Positions 32,778-42,005 of a stretch of DNA of 64,000 nt are shown piece after piece. Origin of the DNA: Typhlomys cinereus. Its lineage: Eukaryota > Chordata > Mammalia > Rodentia > Platacanthomyidae. A program made the translations under genes and the position numbers. Location of the stretch: assembly GCA_023101885.1 (NCBI GenBank), contig JALPQD010000401.1, positions 744,001 to 808,000 of the forward strand. The letters are read 5' to 3'. A model generated the notes under the pieces. The model did no database searches. It saw nothing but the letters and a program-made list of their open reading frames with translations, and was not told where the DNA came from. Numbering within the stretch: the first letter of the stretch is position 1; each line of letters begins with the position of its first letter.

Positions 32778-33033
32778 CCAATAGCAGAGTTTCTAAACAG
32801 TGGAAGATAAGCTGCTATAAATGCAAATCATAGTATTGTAACTACAGGATGGGGTATGTAATCCTCACCCATCAGGAAGAAAACAGCAACAATACATACA
32901 CAGAAAGAAACAAGAAAGAGGCTCAAATGCTGCACTTCAAAAAATCAACTAAAGGTGAAAGAAGATCGTAATGCCAGAAATGAGGAGACACAAACTACGA
33001 GGCACATAGAAAACAAATAAAAAGTAACAGAAA

Positions 33034-33256
33034 TGTGATTCGTGGCTCATCTGTAATTCTTGGATGAGCAGCGGTGCTGTGTTTTGCATTTCTTTACTTG
33101 AAAATTTCTTCCCAAATATATTTGTGTCCATTTTTCTTTCTCTACTCTATTTTCAGGCTAGGCATGTCCATGACGATTAACAGGCTTCACAATGGCCTGT
33201 GATATCAGCAAGCAGAGAGTTGAGTATTGAGCACTTGTTCAGTAAATGTTTAAAAA
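33034..33256 (+). pseudogene. Processed retrocopy of an unidentified transcript
   Basis: A 223-bp segment ending in poly(A), flanked by the perfect 15-bp repeat 'aaaaagtaacagaaa' at 33019-33033 and 33257-33271. This is the hallmark of L1-mediated reverse transcription of an RNA. It matches none of the SINE, L1 or LTR families in the window. An agtaaa word (33241-33246) precedes the A-run. A strong pyrimidine tract plus AG near 33156 resembles a splice acceptor, so the source RNA may have been partly unspliced or non-coding. The parent gene is unknown. Confidence 0.75.
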
Positions 33257-33271
33257 AAAAAGTAACAGAAA

Positions 33272-34267
33272 CCCTTCCTTTTCAGTAATTAACCTTTCAC
33301 TGCACCCACCTTCCTTTTTTGAATTAAAAAGCACAACTGCTTCTCAGCTACTGTCAGCAAACAGCAGGAAAAACTTTCATAGGCTATGTTAGAGTATTCT
33401 CTTCTCCCGTCAGAGCAAGGTAGAATGGATTCCCACGTAGAGAGAATCCAATGGGACGTGTTGAAATGCTCATTTGATTCAGGTGAGACAGGACCAAGCC
33501 TTCAGCTAGATGAGAATCTGCCCAACCTGTCCCAACCTGGAGTCAGCTACGCTCATATTTAGTAGTCTGCAATCAGCTTAGTTGTCAGGACATAGATCTG
33601 CAAGGAGACCTTGCATACATGGGGACATCAGTGTGTGTGAACATGAGGGCATTGCAGGAATCCCTGTACATCTGAGCTCTGTGTGAAAGTCCTCGGCGGC
33701 GTGTTGCTGGCTTCTTCTTGGCTTATGGAAAAGGTAGAGCATCAGCAAAAATGTGCAAAGGAACAGCCCCTAGGAGACTGACAGAAGGTACACTGCAAGG
33801 TCAGCAACAGGAGTTCGCACATCAGCATCAATACTGATATCCACAGGGAATCAACAGGACACTGATCACACAGCCTTCCAATTTGTAAGATGGTCTGGAT
33901 GACCACCACCATTTTCTCTCAAGGAAGCCCAGCGGACTTCATCTCTCGCAACTCAGTTAAACGGAAGCAGGATTTTCCTGGAGACCATCTATTTGTCAGG
34001 GTTGTACCTGTGCACAGGACACACCATTCGACTTCTTAGGGCTCCATGTTTTAACAGCACTCTGTGCCTCAATGAGGGTTTTCTAAATCACCTGGTGAGG
34101 GTAAGAAAATCCCATTGAGGACCTTAACCAGACCATGCTCATTAGTCCTAAATGTCTGCAGTCAAGTTCAAGGCTATGGGTCACAAACTCTGGGTCAGGT
34201 GTCTCTTCTGCTATTTATATACTCTGCATTGCTTGTTTTACTAATTGCACATTGTTCTGACTAAACT
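33272..34267. other. Repeat-free interval
   Basis: About 1 kb with no recognised gene or repeat. Confidence 0.4.
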
Positions 34268-34298
34268 TTTTTAAAGTATTTTATTTATTTATTTATTT

Positions 34299-34338
<40 letters not shown>

Positions 34339-34445
34339 CAGAGGGCACTGTGTGTCCCTGTGAAGGCTCAAGGGTGACTTTGGGAATCATCCTGGATTGC
34401 TTCTACCTCCTTCTCACTTTGTTTTGGGATTTCCTAGGCACCGTC
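34268..34445 (-). mobile_element. SINE-A fragment, head missing
   Basis: An ATTT-rich reversed tail, (GT)n at 34302-34337, 'ctcaagggtgactttggga' and 'atcctggattgcttctacc'. It stops before the tRNA head. Confidence 0.75.
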
Positions 34446-35005
34446 CATTAAACTAAGTCACAAAGCAATAGAAATCTGAATAAACATAATATAAAGTTGG
34501 ATCAGTAATCAGAAATCTTCCAGCAAAGACAAGTTCTGGACCAAATGGCTTCACAGGGTGATTCTACCCAATATTTACAGAACAATTATCACTAACTCTT
34601 TTCAAATTTTGCCCAAAACATTGTAGAAATAAGTGAGCATCATTCACACGAACAACCCTGATACCAAAGACAGACTTGGGACACTTTAATAAGGGAACTT
34701 CAGAACAACAATCTCTTCTGAACATTGATGCATAAATCCCAACAACATCAAAACAAAACAAAAACTAAATGCTATGCTCAAGTGAGACTTATCCCTATAA
34801 TTCATGCAAGTTCTAACTACGGCTATTGATCAGATAGATACCCATACACAGTAGGAAAAAAAAAAAACAGTCCACACGATCATCTCAGTTGATGCAGAAA
34901 AAGAATTCAGCATAAATTGACACCTTATGATCTAAAAGATGACTTAGGTTGCCACCAAGACCAAAATGACTGGAGTCACTCTGTCTTCCTCAGGAATTAA
35001 TGGAT

Positions 35006-35767
35006 TATCATGGTTTGAAAGTGAATTGTCCCCCACAGACTCACATGTTTGCATCTGTGATGGTTAGTCCTGGGTGTCAACTTGACACATCTGGCATTAA
35101 CTAAGACCAGATGAAGAGATTATCTAAATCAACACATTTACAATACAAAGACCAGTCCTAGATCTGATCAGAACTTCCCCAGATCTCATTGTAACCTTCC
35201 AGTAGTGGACCAGATAAAAGGAACCACAGAACAGAAGAGGAAGAGAAACTCTCCAGGAATCCAGCCTTTGGCCACATGGATGGGGGTGATTTAGCCTGCC
35301 AGCTTCAGCCAGCCAGCCATGCCATCTCCACCATGAAAGACTGTTTCTCTCCTCTGGAACCCTAAGGTGACTAAATCTCCCTTACTCTGGGTATTCTCTT
35401 ACAGCAACAGTTAAGAGTAACTGTTGCAGCATCCTTAGCTGTTAATATTTGAGAATATCATGGCACCTTTGGGAGGTGGAGTCATGCATGAGGAAGGCAT
35501 GTCACAAGGAGCAGGTCTTGAGATTGGTTAGCCCCACCCTGATTCTGCTAACAGTCTGCTCATGCAGTCTGGTGTTGCTCTTTTTGCCTCCATGATGATC
35601 ATAGTTGAGTCACCCTCAGCTTCTGCCAATGAGCCATGCCTTTCCTGCCATAAAGACCTATGCCTCTCCTCTGGAATGGTAAGCCAATTAAATCTCCCTT
35701 TTCTCTCCTTTAAGTTGCTGGAGTTTGAGTATTGTCTCACAGCAGCAGGAAAGAGTAATTGTGACAC
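35006..35767 (+). mobile_element. MaLR LTR (outer) inside the NDUFA3 pseudogene
   Basis: The left part 'tatcatggtttgaaagtg' continues at 35434 after an inner LTR and ends 'agagtaattgtgacac'. The TSD tggat stands at 35001-35005 and 35768-35772, and removing the LTR restores the pseudogene order. Confidence 0.85.
35056..35428 (+). mobile_element. MaLR LTR (inner), nested in another LTR
   Basis: 373 bp from 'tgtgatggttagtcctggg' to 'agagtaactgttgca'. The perfect 5-bp TSD gcatc is at 35051-35055 and 35429-35433, the length expected for ERVL/MaLR integration. Confidence 0.92.
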
Positions 35768-36392
35768 TGGATTAAGGAGCTGGTCATGTCCTTCATGGTC
35801 ACCTTCTCTGTAATGCTTCTCACAATCAGCCCTATGCCAAGCCCTATGTTGATAATGCCTCCATGATCAACGGGACCACACCCTACAACTGTGCCCATCA
35901 GAGATCATGGGAACATGTCCAATTTGCCCACCTGTCCCCAAGGACCCTCAGGATCCCAGCCTGGAGTGGTTGAAGGAACAACTACTAATAAAGGAGGTCC
36001 CTTTCCTGTGGCTCTTGATAAAAAAGATGAAAATCAAACCAAACCAAGAAAACCTAACTCAACAAACTCAACAAACTAGACGTAGAAAGTGCCTCAATGT
36101 AACAGTAACTACTTATGAAAACCCATAGTAAGCATCTTACTCAATGATGAAAAATGAAGTGTTTCTTCAAAGATCAAGAACAGATAAATATATCCACTTC
36201 TGTTATCTCTAATTGACATAATAGCACAATTCTCTGAAGATGATATAGAAATAACCAGGAAGCACATGAAAAGATATTTAACATCATTAATGACTAGGGA
36301 AATGCAAAACAAAACTATAAAGAACTACTTCACAACCTATTCACTTCACACACCATGAAGACAATTTTAAAAAACAAAACAAAATGATGTCA

Positions 36393-36530
36393 ATCCTGCT
36401 AGCACAGTCCTATAATCCCAGCTATTTAGTAGGCTGAGGCAGAATCACAGGTTCAAGACCTGCTTGGTCTATAGAGTGATTTCAAATAAGCCAGGGACAC
36501 TCAGTGAGACCTTGTCTCAAAAAGTGTAAC
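36393..36530 (+). mobile_element. B1 SINE
   Basis: 'cctataatcccagctattta', 'ggctgaggcagaatcacagg' and 'gtgagaccttgtctcaaaa' define a 7SL-derived B1 copy. Confidence 0.8.
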
Positions 36531-36536
36531 AGGGGA

Positions 36537-36680
36537 CTGGAGAGGTGGCTTGGAGGTGAGGAATGCTTGGCAATGATGAAGACCATAGTTGGGATCCCAA
36601 CATTCAAGTAACAAGCCAGGCATCCCTTGGAACATCTGGGGTGCCAGCTCTACGGGTTCAGAGATGCAAGAGTGCTGGGA
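36537..36680 (+). repeat. tRNA-derived SINE, B4-like, diverged
   Basis: 'gactggagaggtggcttgg' and 'ttgggatcccaacattcaag' resemble the A- and B-box regions. The body is too diverged for a firm family call. Confidence 0.5.
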
Positions 36681-36701
36681 TTTGCAGTGATACAGCTCAC
36701 C

Positions 36702-37112
36702 TGCATGGTTGCTGATAAATTACCATCAAACAGCTTAAGGGAAGAAGGGGTTTATTTTCTCTTATGATTGCCCAGTTACAGTTCTCAGTCTAGCTTGACA
36801 GCAGAGCTCACACCACCACCAGGGCTGAGGGAACTGGCCACACCATCTCTACATAAAGGCTGAGAGAGGGATGATCCTTACTTGCCAGGCCAGCCTGAGT
36901 GGCCAAGTGTACACAAGGATGCCAACTTTCTCAACTAACCAGCTCTCTATATTTTATTCCAGGGCCTAGTCCCACCTACCATGGGCTGGGCCTTCCCCAT
37001 CAACTAGACAATCTCCTGCAGGTTTGCTCTGGGCTTAATTCAACCACTATTCTCTACAAATGTGCCCAGAGCTTAACCTTCACCTGTCAAGTTGACACCT
37101 GTGCCTAACTAT
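36702..37112 (-). mobile_element. MaLR/ERVL-like LTR, reverse
   Basis: 'aacagcttaagggaagaagg', 'gctgagggaactggccacac' and 'gtcaagttgacacctgtgcc' match 26092-26633 and 44311-44712. Confidence 0.7.
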
Positions 37113-37192
37113 GACACTTCCCAAACATTAACATCAGCTAAGGATCCAAACACATGAATCTATCGGGGACAACTCACATCCAAACCATGACA
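37113..37192 (-). mobile_element. MaLR LTR 5'-end fragment
   Basis: 'cttcccaaacattaacatca' to 'cacatccaaaccatgaca' matches the last 80 bp of the reversed LTR at 1147-1560. It abuts the preceding LTR, which may have inserted into it. Confidence 0.65.
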
Positions 37193-38980
37193 CAAGATGA
37201 AAAGATTCTTGGAGATGGAGGCCATGAAGGTCATGCAACATTATAGATGTAATAGACATTGCTGAGCTATACACTTCAGGTGGTTAAGATGGTTGATCTG
37301 ATGACTATTTTAGCAGAATAAAGTAATGGGAAGAAACAAAACAAAATCCCAATCAGTACTCCAACTTGAATTCTGATAACAGTATGGTGAACGAACTGAG
37401 CCCAGCACAGAAGAACGAAAGCCCAATTTCACTTGGAAGTAGTCAAATGTGTGAAGTATAAGTAGAGCAGGAGTTGCTGGGGGTGACGGAGCAGAAAAAA
37501 AATCAGCGGGTAATTTGTCAAGTGTGAACAGTGAACATTCCAGAAATGAATGACGGTTAAGGTGTTGCTGCTAGCTGAAAAATACCCTAAGCTGAAACCT
37601 AAGCTGGCTCTGAACTCATGGCAGTTCTCCTGTCTTGGCCTCCCCAAATGTTGGGATTACAGGTCTGAACTACCAGGCTGAGTTTCTAAGTGGCTATAAT
37701 TAATGTCGTTGAACACTACACTTAAATATCACTAACACGGTGACTTTCGATATGCATATTTGACCACCATTAAAGAAGAGATTTGTAGATCATTGGGAGC
37801 TGGTGCCAAGGAAGAGAGACATGATGTTAGTAGGAGGTGCTCAGCCCTAAAGATGTAAGCACATCGCTGAACCCTAAGTTGTGCTTCTCTCTCTCTCAGA
37901 AGCTGGGAGGAATTGAAGTGGACCTAGGAAGACTTCCCTCCACCAGCTTGGTAGCGCACTGCCAGGAGTCACTGTTATCTTGATCTCTGTATCTGAACAA
38001 ATCTCCTCATGGCTGTTGTCAGGCTTTGATGAATGTCGCTTGCAGCCAGCTGCCCTGCACGGCTGTGTAAACTGCTCTTGCCCTCGACCCCCGGAATGAC
38101 CGGCACGCTTGTGACTCCTGGCTGAGGTAATGATACGACTCGGTAATAACAGCAACTGTCAGATCTTTCCTCTTTCATCTACCTCTGTCCTCTGTGAGTG
38201 GCTCTCCCCCACTCCTTCCTCCCAGGTATCAAATCCCACCACCATAAAGGGGAAAGGACTTATCTGAAGCATTGTGTACTCCCGGGAAGAAATCCAATTA
38301 TTTATGGTCACGGGAGCCATTTTCTTTCAAGTGTGTTTGCGAGTGACCTAAATGTACACTTTTCCTTCTACTATTAGCAGAGTTCTTCCTTTATCCTGCA
38401 CACACCATCTTAGCACTCCTTTGTCCCTCCTTCAAGATGAAGACCAAATATTTGTGAAAATGAGATTGTGCCCAGTTTCAATGCAGGATGGCGTAGACTA
38501 TTAGAGTTCTATTCTTTAGGGTTTTCTTTTCCTTCTCCTCCTCCTCCTTCTCCTTAATGGTTCCTAGAGCTAATGCTGCTATAATTTTAAGATGACGGCT
38601 AACAGAGCCATAATTCCAAAGGATTTCTGCCTAAATGTTGTGCTTTGTCGAGAGCAGGGAAGTGACCAAAAGGAACTCAGCCACGGCAGTCACCGAATGT
38701 CCATGTTCACAGCGGGTGAGAAAAAATAGGTGATTCCTAGGGGCGCCAAGATGACCTCTGGGCCCCTATTGTGAGCCCATGTCATTGACAGCTCACAGCA
38801 GAGTCACACATGAGTGACTCAAGATCATAGTTTTTCCAAAAATTTTCAGGTGTATATGTGTGCATTGTATGTATGTGTGGTGTGGTGTGTATATGTGTGT
38901 GCATGTGTATTTGGTGTGTGTAGAGTGTGTGTATGTGTGTGTGTAGAATGTGTGTGTGTGTGTGTGTATAGTGTGTATAT
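37193..38980. other. Repeat-poor interval with possible conserved blocks
   Basis: Apart from a short reversed B1-like piece (37600-37685, 'tgttgggattacaggtctga') I see no interspersed repeat. 37920-38170 is CpG-richer than its surroundings. 38230-38350 and 38560-38720 contain TAAT/ATTA-type words in balanced sequence. No exon with a recognisable protein is found. Confidence 0.4.
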
Positions 38981-39585
38981 GTGTATATATGCATATATAT
39001 GTGCTCATGTGTGTGAAGACCACAGAAGGATATCAGGTGTCTTCCTCTATCCTTTTCTGGTTTATTTTCTTGAGACAGAAATTGCCATTCTGGGGCTGGA
39101 GAGGTGGCTTAGGGGTTAAGCCTCTCTGCCTTGCAGGCGGAGGGTCCTGAGTTCGGATCCTAGACCCCACGTATAGACGCCAGGCGGAAGCGGGGGCGGC
39201 CTGCGCTTCTGGTCCTGGTAGGGTGGAGCCTGTGAATCCCGGGGCAGAGTAAACAAGGAGATGGAGGCGGTCCATGGTGGTTCCCAAATTCGTCCGTGGT
39301 TCTACACACACACAGATACACACGCGCGTGCACTCACATACATACGCACACATGCACAATTGAATAAATAATAATAAAATTTTTTTTAAAAAAATGAAAA
39401 GAAAAAAAGAAATTGCCATTCTGCTAAGATGACCAGCCTCTGAATTCCCAGGATCCACCTGTCTGTGCCCCTCCATTGCTGGGGTTATAAGCACCCACAG
39501 TTTTTTATGTGGGTGCTGGGGATTTGAACTCAGGTCCTCACATTTGTACAACAGGCGCTCTTACCCACTAAATTGTCTTTTCTTA
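38980..39585 (-). mobile_element. B4-type SINE split by SINE-A
   Basis: The reversed B4 pieces 'gtgtgaagaccacagaagga', 'ttttcttgagacagaa' and then, beyond the insertion, 'tgctggggttataagcaccc', 'gggatttgaactcaggtcct' and 'gcgctcttacccactaaat' are in the expected order. A GT-rich simple region precedes it (38855-38990). Confidence 0.7.
39092..39407 (+). mobile_element. SINE-A, young subfamily, inside B4
   Basis: Head 'ggggctggagaggtggct', CpG-rich body, 'ggttctacacacacacag', 'ttgaataaataataataaa' and poly(A). The perfect 15-bp TSD 'agaaattgccattct' is at 39077-39091 and 39408-39422. Confidence 0.95.
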
Positions 39586-40049
39586 GTGAGTCCCCACTGT
39601 GAAATCTCATTGGCACAAGGGTTCTTGGTATCTCTATTTCTGTGCTTCATAGCAAGAATAATATTGCTACCTCTTTCCTAGAACCAATTCTAGTCCTTTG
39701 AGGACAATATTGTCCCTGTCGAAAGCATACACTCTTACCTTTGGAGAGCCACTTGAACAGATGTCTGGCTGAATGGAAGACACATACTCAGATGTACTCA
39801 GGTCTGTGGGCAAACTCTGCTCTTCCCTAGCAGGACCAACTGACTAAATTTAGAAAGCGTCCATACTCTCGCAAGGCTCTATATGGTCACATACAGAAGG
39901 AGAAGCACTTCTGTCTTCAAGATTGTAGTGAGCGCTGGGACACCATGTGGATTGCAGCGACAAGTCTCTGTCACATCTGCTTTTGGCAAATCCTGGGTTT
40001 TTAATTTCTTCCTCTTTCTTTTAGCTTACGTCAGAAGTATAGCATTTCA

Positions 40050-40220
40050 GAGCTAGGGATGTAGTAGGTAGTGTGTCTGGCATGCATGGATTCATGGGCT
40101 TGATGGCAGTACTGCATACATCCAGACATGATGGTACGTGCCTATGATCCAGTCCTTGGGAGATAGAGGCAGAAGGATCAGAAATTCAAGGTCACCCTTA
40201 CCTACAGAGTGATTTTGGAT
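40050..40220 (+). mobile_element. B4 SINE (ID head plus B1 body), diverged
   Basis: 'gctagggatgtagtaggtag', 'agacatgatggtacgtgcc' and 'gggagatagaggcagaagg' are ID-like and B1-like modules. Confidence 0.65.
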
Positions 40221-40265
40221 ATATACGTTATTCTTTTTTCATCTTCATGTGTATGTATATGCATT

Positions 40266-40579
40266 TTTTTTTAATTTTTAAAAAATTTTTTTATTATTAT
40301 TTATTCAACTGTGCACATGTGCGTGTATATGTGCGCGCGCGTGTGGCTCTGTGTGTGTGCGTGTGTCTGTGTACGTGTAGAACCACGGACGAATTCGCGA
40401 ACCACCATGGACGCCTCCACCTCCTTCTGCCCCGGGATTCACAGGCTCCGTCCTACCAGGGCCAGAAGCGCAGGCCGCCCCCGCTTCCGCCTGGCGTCTA
40501 TACGTGGGATCTGGGATCCGAACTCAGGACCTTCCGCCTGCAAGGTGGAGGCTTAACCCCTGAGCCACCTCTCTAGCCC
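40266..40579 (-). mobile_element. SINE-A, young subfamily
   Basis: Reversed: poly(T), 'attattatttattcaactg', 'accacggacgaattcgcgaa', CpG-rich body, then 'ctctctagccc'. The 16-bp TSD 'tgtatgtatatgcatt' is at 40250-40265 and 40580-40595. Confidence 0.95.
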
Positions 40580-40699
40580 TGTATGTATATGCATTAACAC
40601 ATGTTTATGTGGGGGTGATTGCATACGTGCACATGCCCGAGGAGACCCAAGAATTGATATTAGGAATCATCCTTGATCACTCTTCCTCCTTATTCTTTT

Positions 40700-40717
40700 T
40701 TTTTTAAATTGTGTGTA

Positions 40718-40753
<36 letters not shown>

Positions 40754-40976
40754 GACACTGTGTCCCCCTGTGGAGGACCAAGGGTGACTTCAGGAATCAT
40801 CCTGGATTGCTTCTACCTCCTCCTTGCTCTGATTTCCTAGGCTTTGCCCACCAAGACTAGAAGTACAGGCCACCACCATTTCTGCCTGGTGTTTTTACGT
40901 GGGACCTGGGATCCAAACTCAAGACCTCCTGCTTGCAAGACAGGTCTTAACCCCTGAGCCATCTCTCCAGCCCCCA
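40700..40976 (-). mobile_element. SINE-A, older subfamily
   Basis: Reversed: T-run, (GT)n(GA)n tail, 'accaagggtgacttcaggaa', 'cctggtgtttttacgtggga' and 'atctctccagccccc'. The 12-bp TSD 'ccttattctttt' is at 40688-40699 and 40977-40988. Confidence 0.9.
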
Positions 40977-40988
40977 CCTTATTCTTTT

Positions 40989-41871
40989 GAGGCTGGTTTC
41001 TAATCAAATTAAAACTCCTAAGAAGGCTAATCTGGCTAGTCAGCTTAGTCCGGGGATTCCCAGTCTCTGCTTTCCAAGGCAGGTCACCACAACACCTTGC
41101 TCAGCCGGGCTTGAACCTTGGACCCATCTCCTCCCCAGCACTGCTTCGGTGTTTTTAATTCATTCCATTCTCTAAGACACATTGAATTGAAATCTAATTT
41201 ACAAATGAATGTAATGGTATGTAGTAGTAGTAAGTATCAAGAGACAGCAAACCTAATCACACCTCAGGGCAAAGTAAAAAGTTACACATGCACACTCGAA
41301 CTTTACAGCTTGCTGTGATTTCTTTGCATTTGGGGAGAATCTGAGCCTATTAATCATTCTCATCTCCCTACTTTCCCTCTAACCAAGTTTCATTATTCTT
41401 ATTTACAGTTCCGTGAACTGTAAATATCAGTGAAATAAAAACTTGAAAGACCGTATTTCACCTCCCAGTTGAAAGATAGTTGACTTTGTCTGACCCATCT
41501 ACCTACTTGTTACTGAATATCCCAAAGTCAGGATGAGTTTTTGAATTGAGTTTATTGAAGGTGCCAAGTTAGGTGCTTTATATAGGTTCTGGGATGGGAA
41601 GAGAGGGCTTTGATAGCAGCTTTAGTGCCATAGGAAAAAATAAGTCTGGAAGTACTGCTAGATGGTGTTTCCAGAGACAATTGTCTCCCAGGAAATACAA
41701 AATATATTTCCATACATCCTTAACACTAAGAACATCACAGTTGTTTTTAATAGGTAGATAGGCAGGATTCAGTGATGTTAAATATCAAAAGCTAATTTGA
41801 ACTTCTGGAATCAAAGCCCACAAGCGTAGGTGATAGAAGATACATTTTCCTGAATTGGGTTTTCACAAGCC
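40989..41871. other. Interval without recognised feature
   Basis: Nothing recognised beyond AT-rich non-coding sequence. Confidence 0.35.
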
Positions 41872-41980
41872 TTCAGGGCGTCATCAGTCACCCCTGGGAA
41901 TAGTGAGTGTCGAGTCAGTCTTCATGGCGTCATCAGTCACCCCTGGGAATAGTGAGTGTCGAGTCAGTCTTCATGGAGTA
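41872..41980. repeat. 49-bp tandem repeat (about 2.2 copies)
   Basis: The unit containing 'tcatcagtcacccctgggaa' and 'tagtgagtgtcgagtcagtc' recurs with exact 49-bp spacing (41881 and 41930) and is almost perfect. A partial third copy starts at 41970. Confidence 0.95.
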
Positions 41981-41989
41981 AGTGTCCGT

Positions 41990-42005
41990 CCCCCCCCCCC
42001 CCCCC
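41990..42005. repeat. Poly(C) run
   Basis: Sixteen consecutive C directly downstream of the 49-bp repeat. Confidence 0.95.

Larger units (their letters stand above)
34943..36021 (+). pseudogene. NDUFA3: NDUFA3 processed pseudogene
   Basis: NDUFA3 is a small accessory subunit of mitochondrial NADH dehydrogenase (complex I). This is a full-length cDNA copy. An ATG stands at 34966. After the LTR block, frames with indels between them show A-S-M-I-N-x-x-T-P-Y-N, V-P-I-R-D-H-G-N-M and D-P-Q-D-P-S-L-E-W-L-K, the C-terminal half of the protein. An aataaa at 35987-35992 lies 27 bp before the A-run. The TSD 'aaaagatga' is at 34934-34942 and 36022-36030. There are no introns. It is disabled by frameshifts (one near 35937), a 5-bp deletion near 35892, a lost stop codon and two LTR insertions within the early coding region. 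The recognition rests on remembered protein sequence. Confidence 0.85.
34455..36360 (+). mobile_element. LINE-1 ORF2 remnant hosting the NDUFA3 nest
   Basis: Left block 34455-34942: 'caaatggcttcacagggtga' and 'atctcagttgatgcagaaaa'. Right block 36031-36360: 'caacaaactagacgtagaaa', 'catcttactcaatgatgaaa', 'gaaaagatatttaacatca'. These are in the order of mammalian L1 ORF2. Stops and indels abolish coding. The intervening 34943-36030 is a retropseudogene and two LTRs. Confidence 0.8.
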
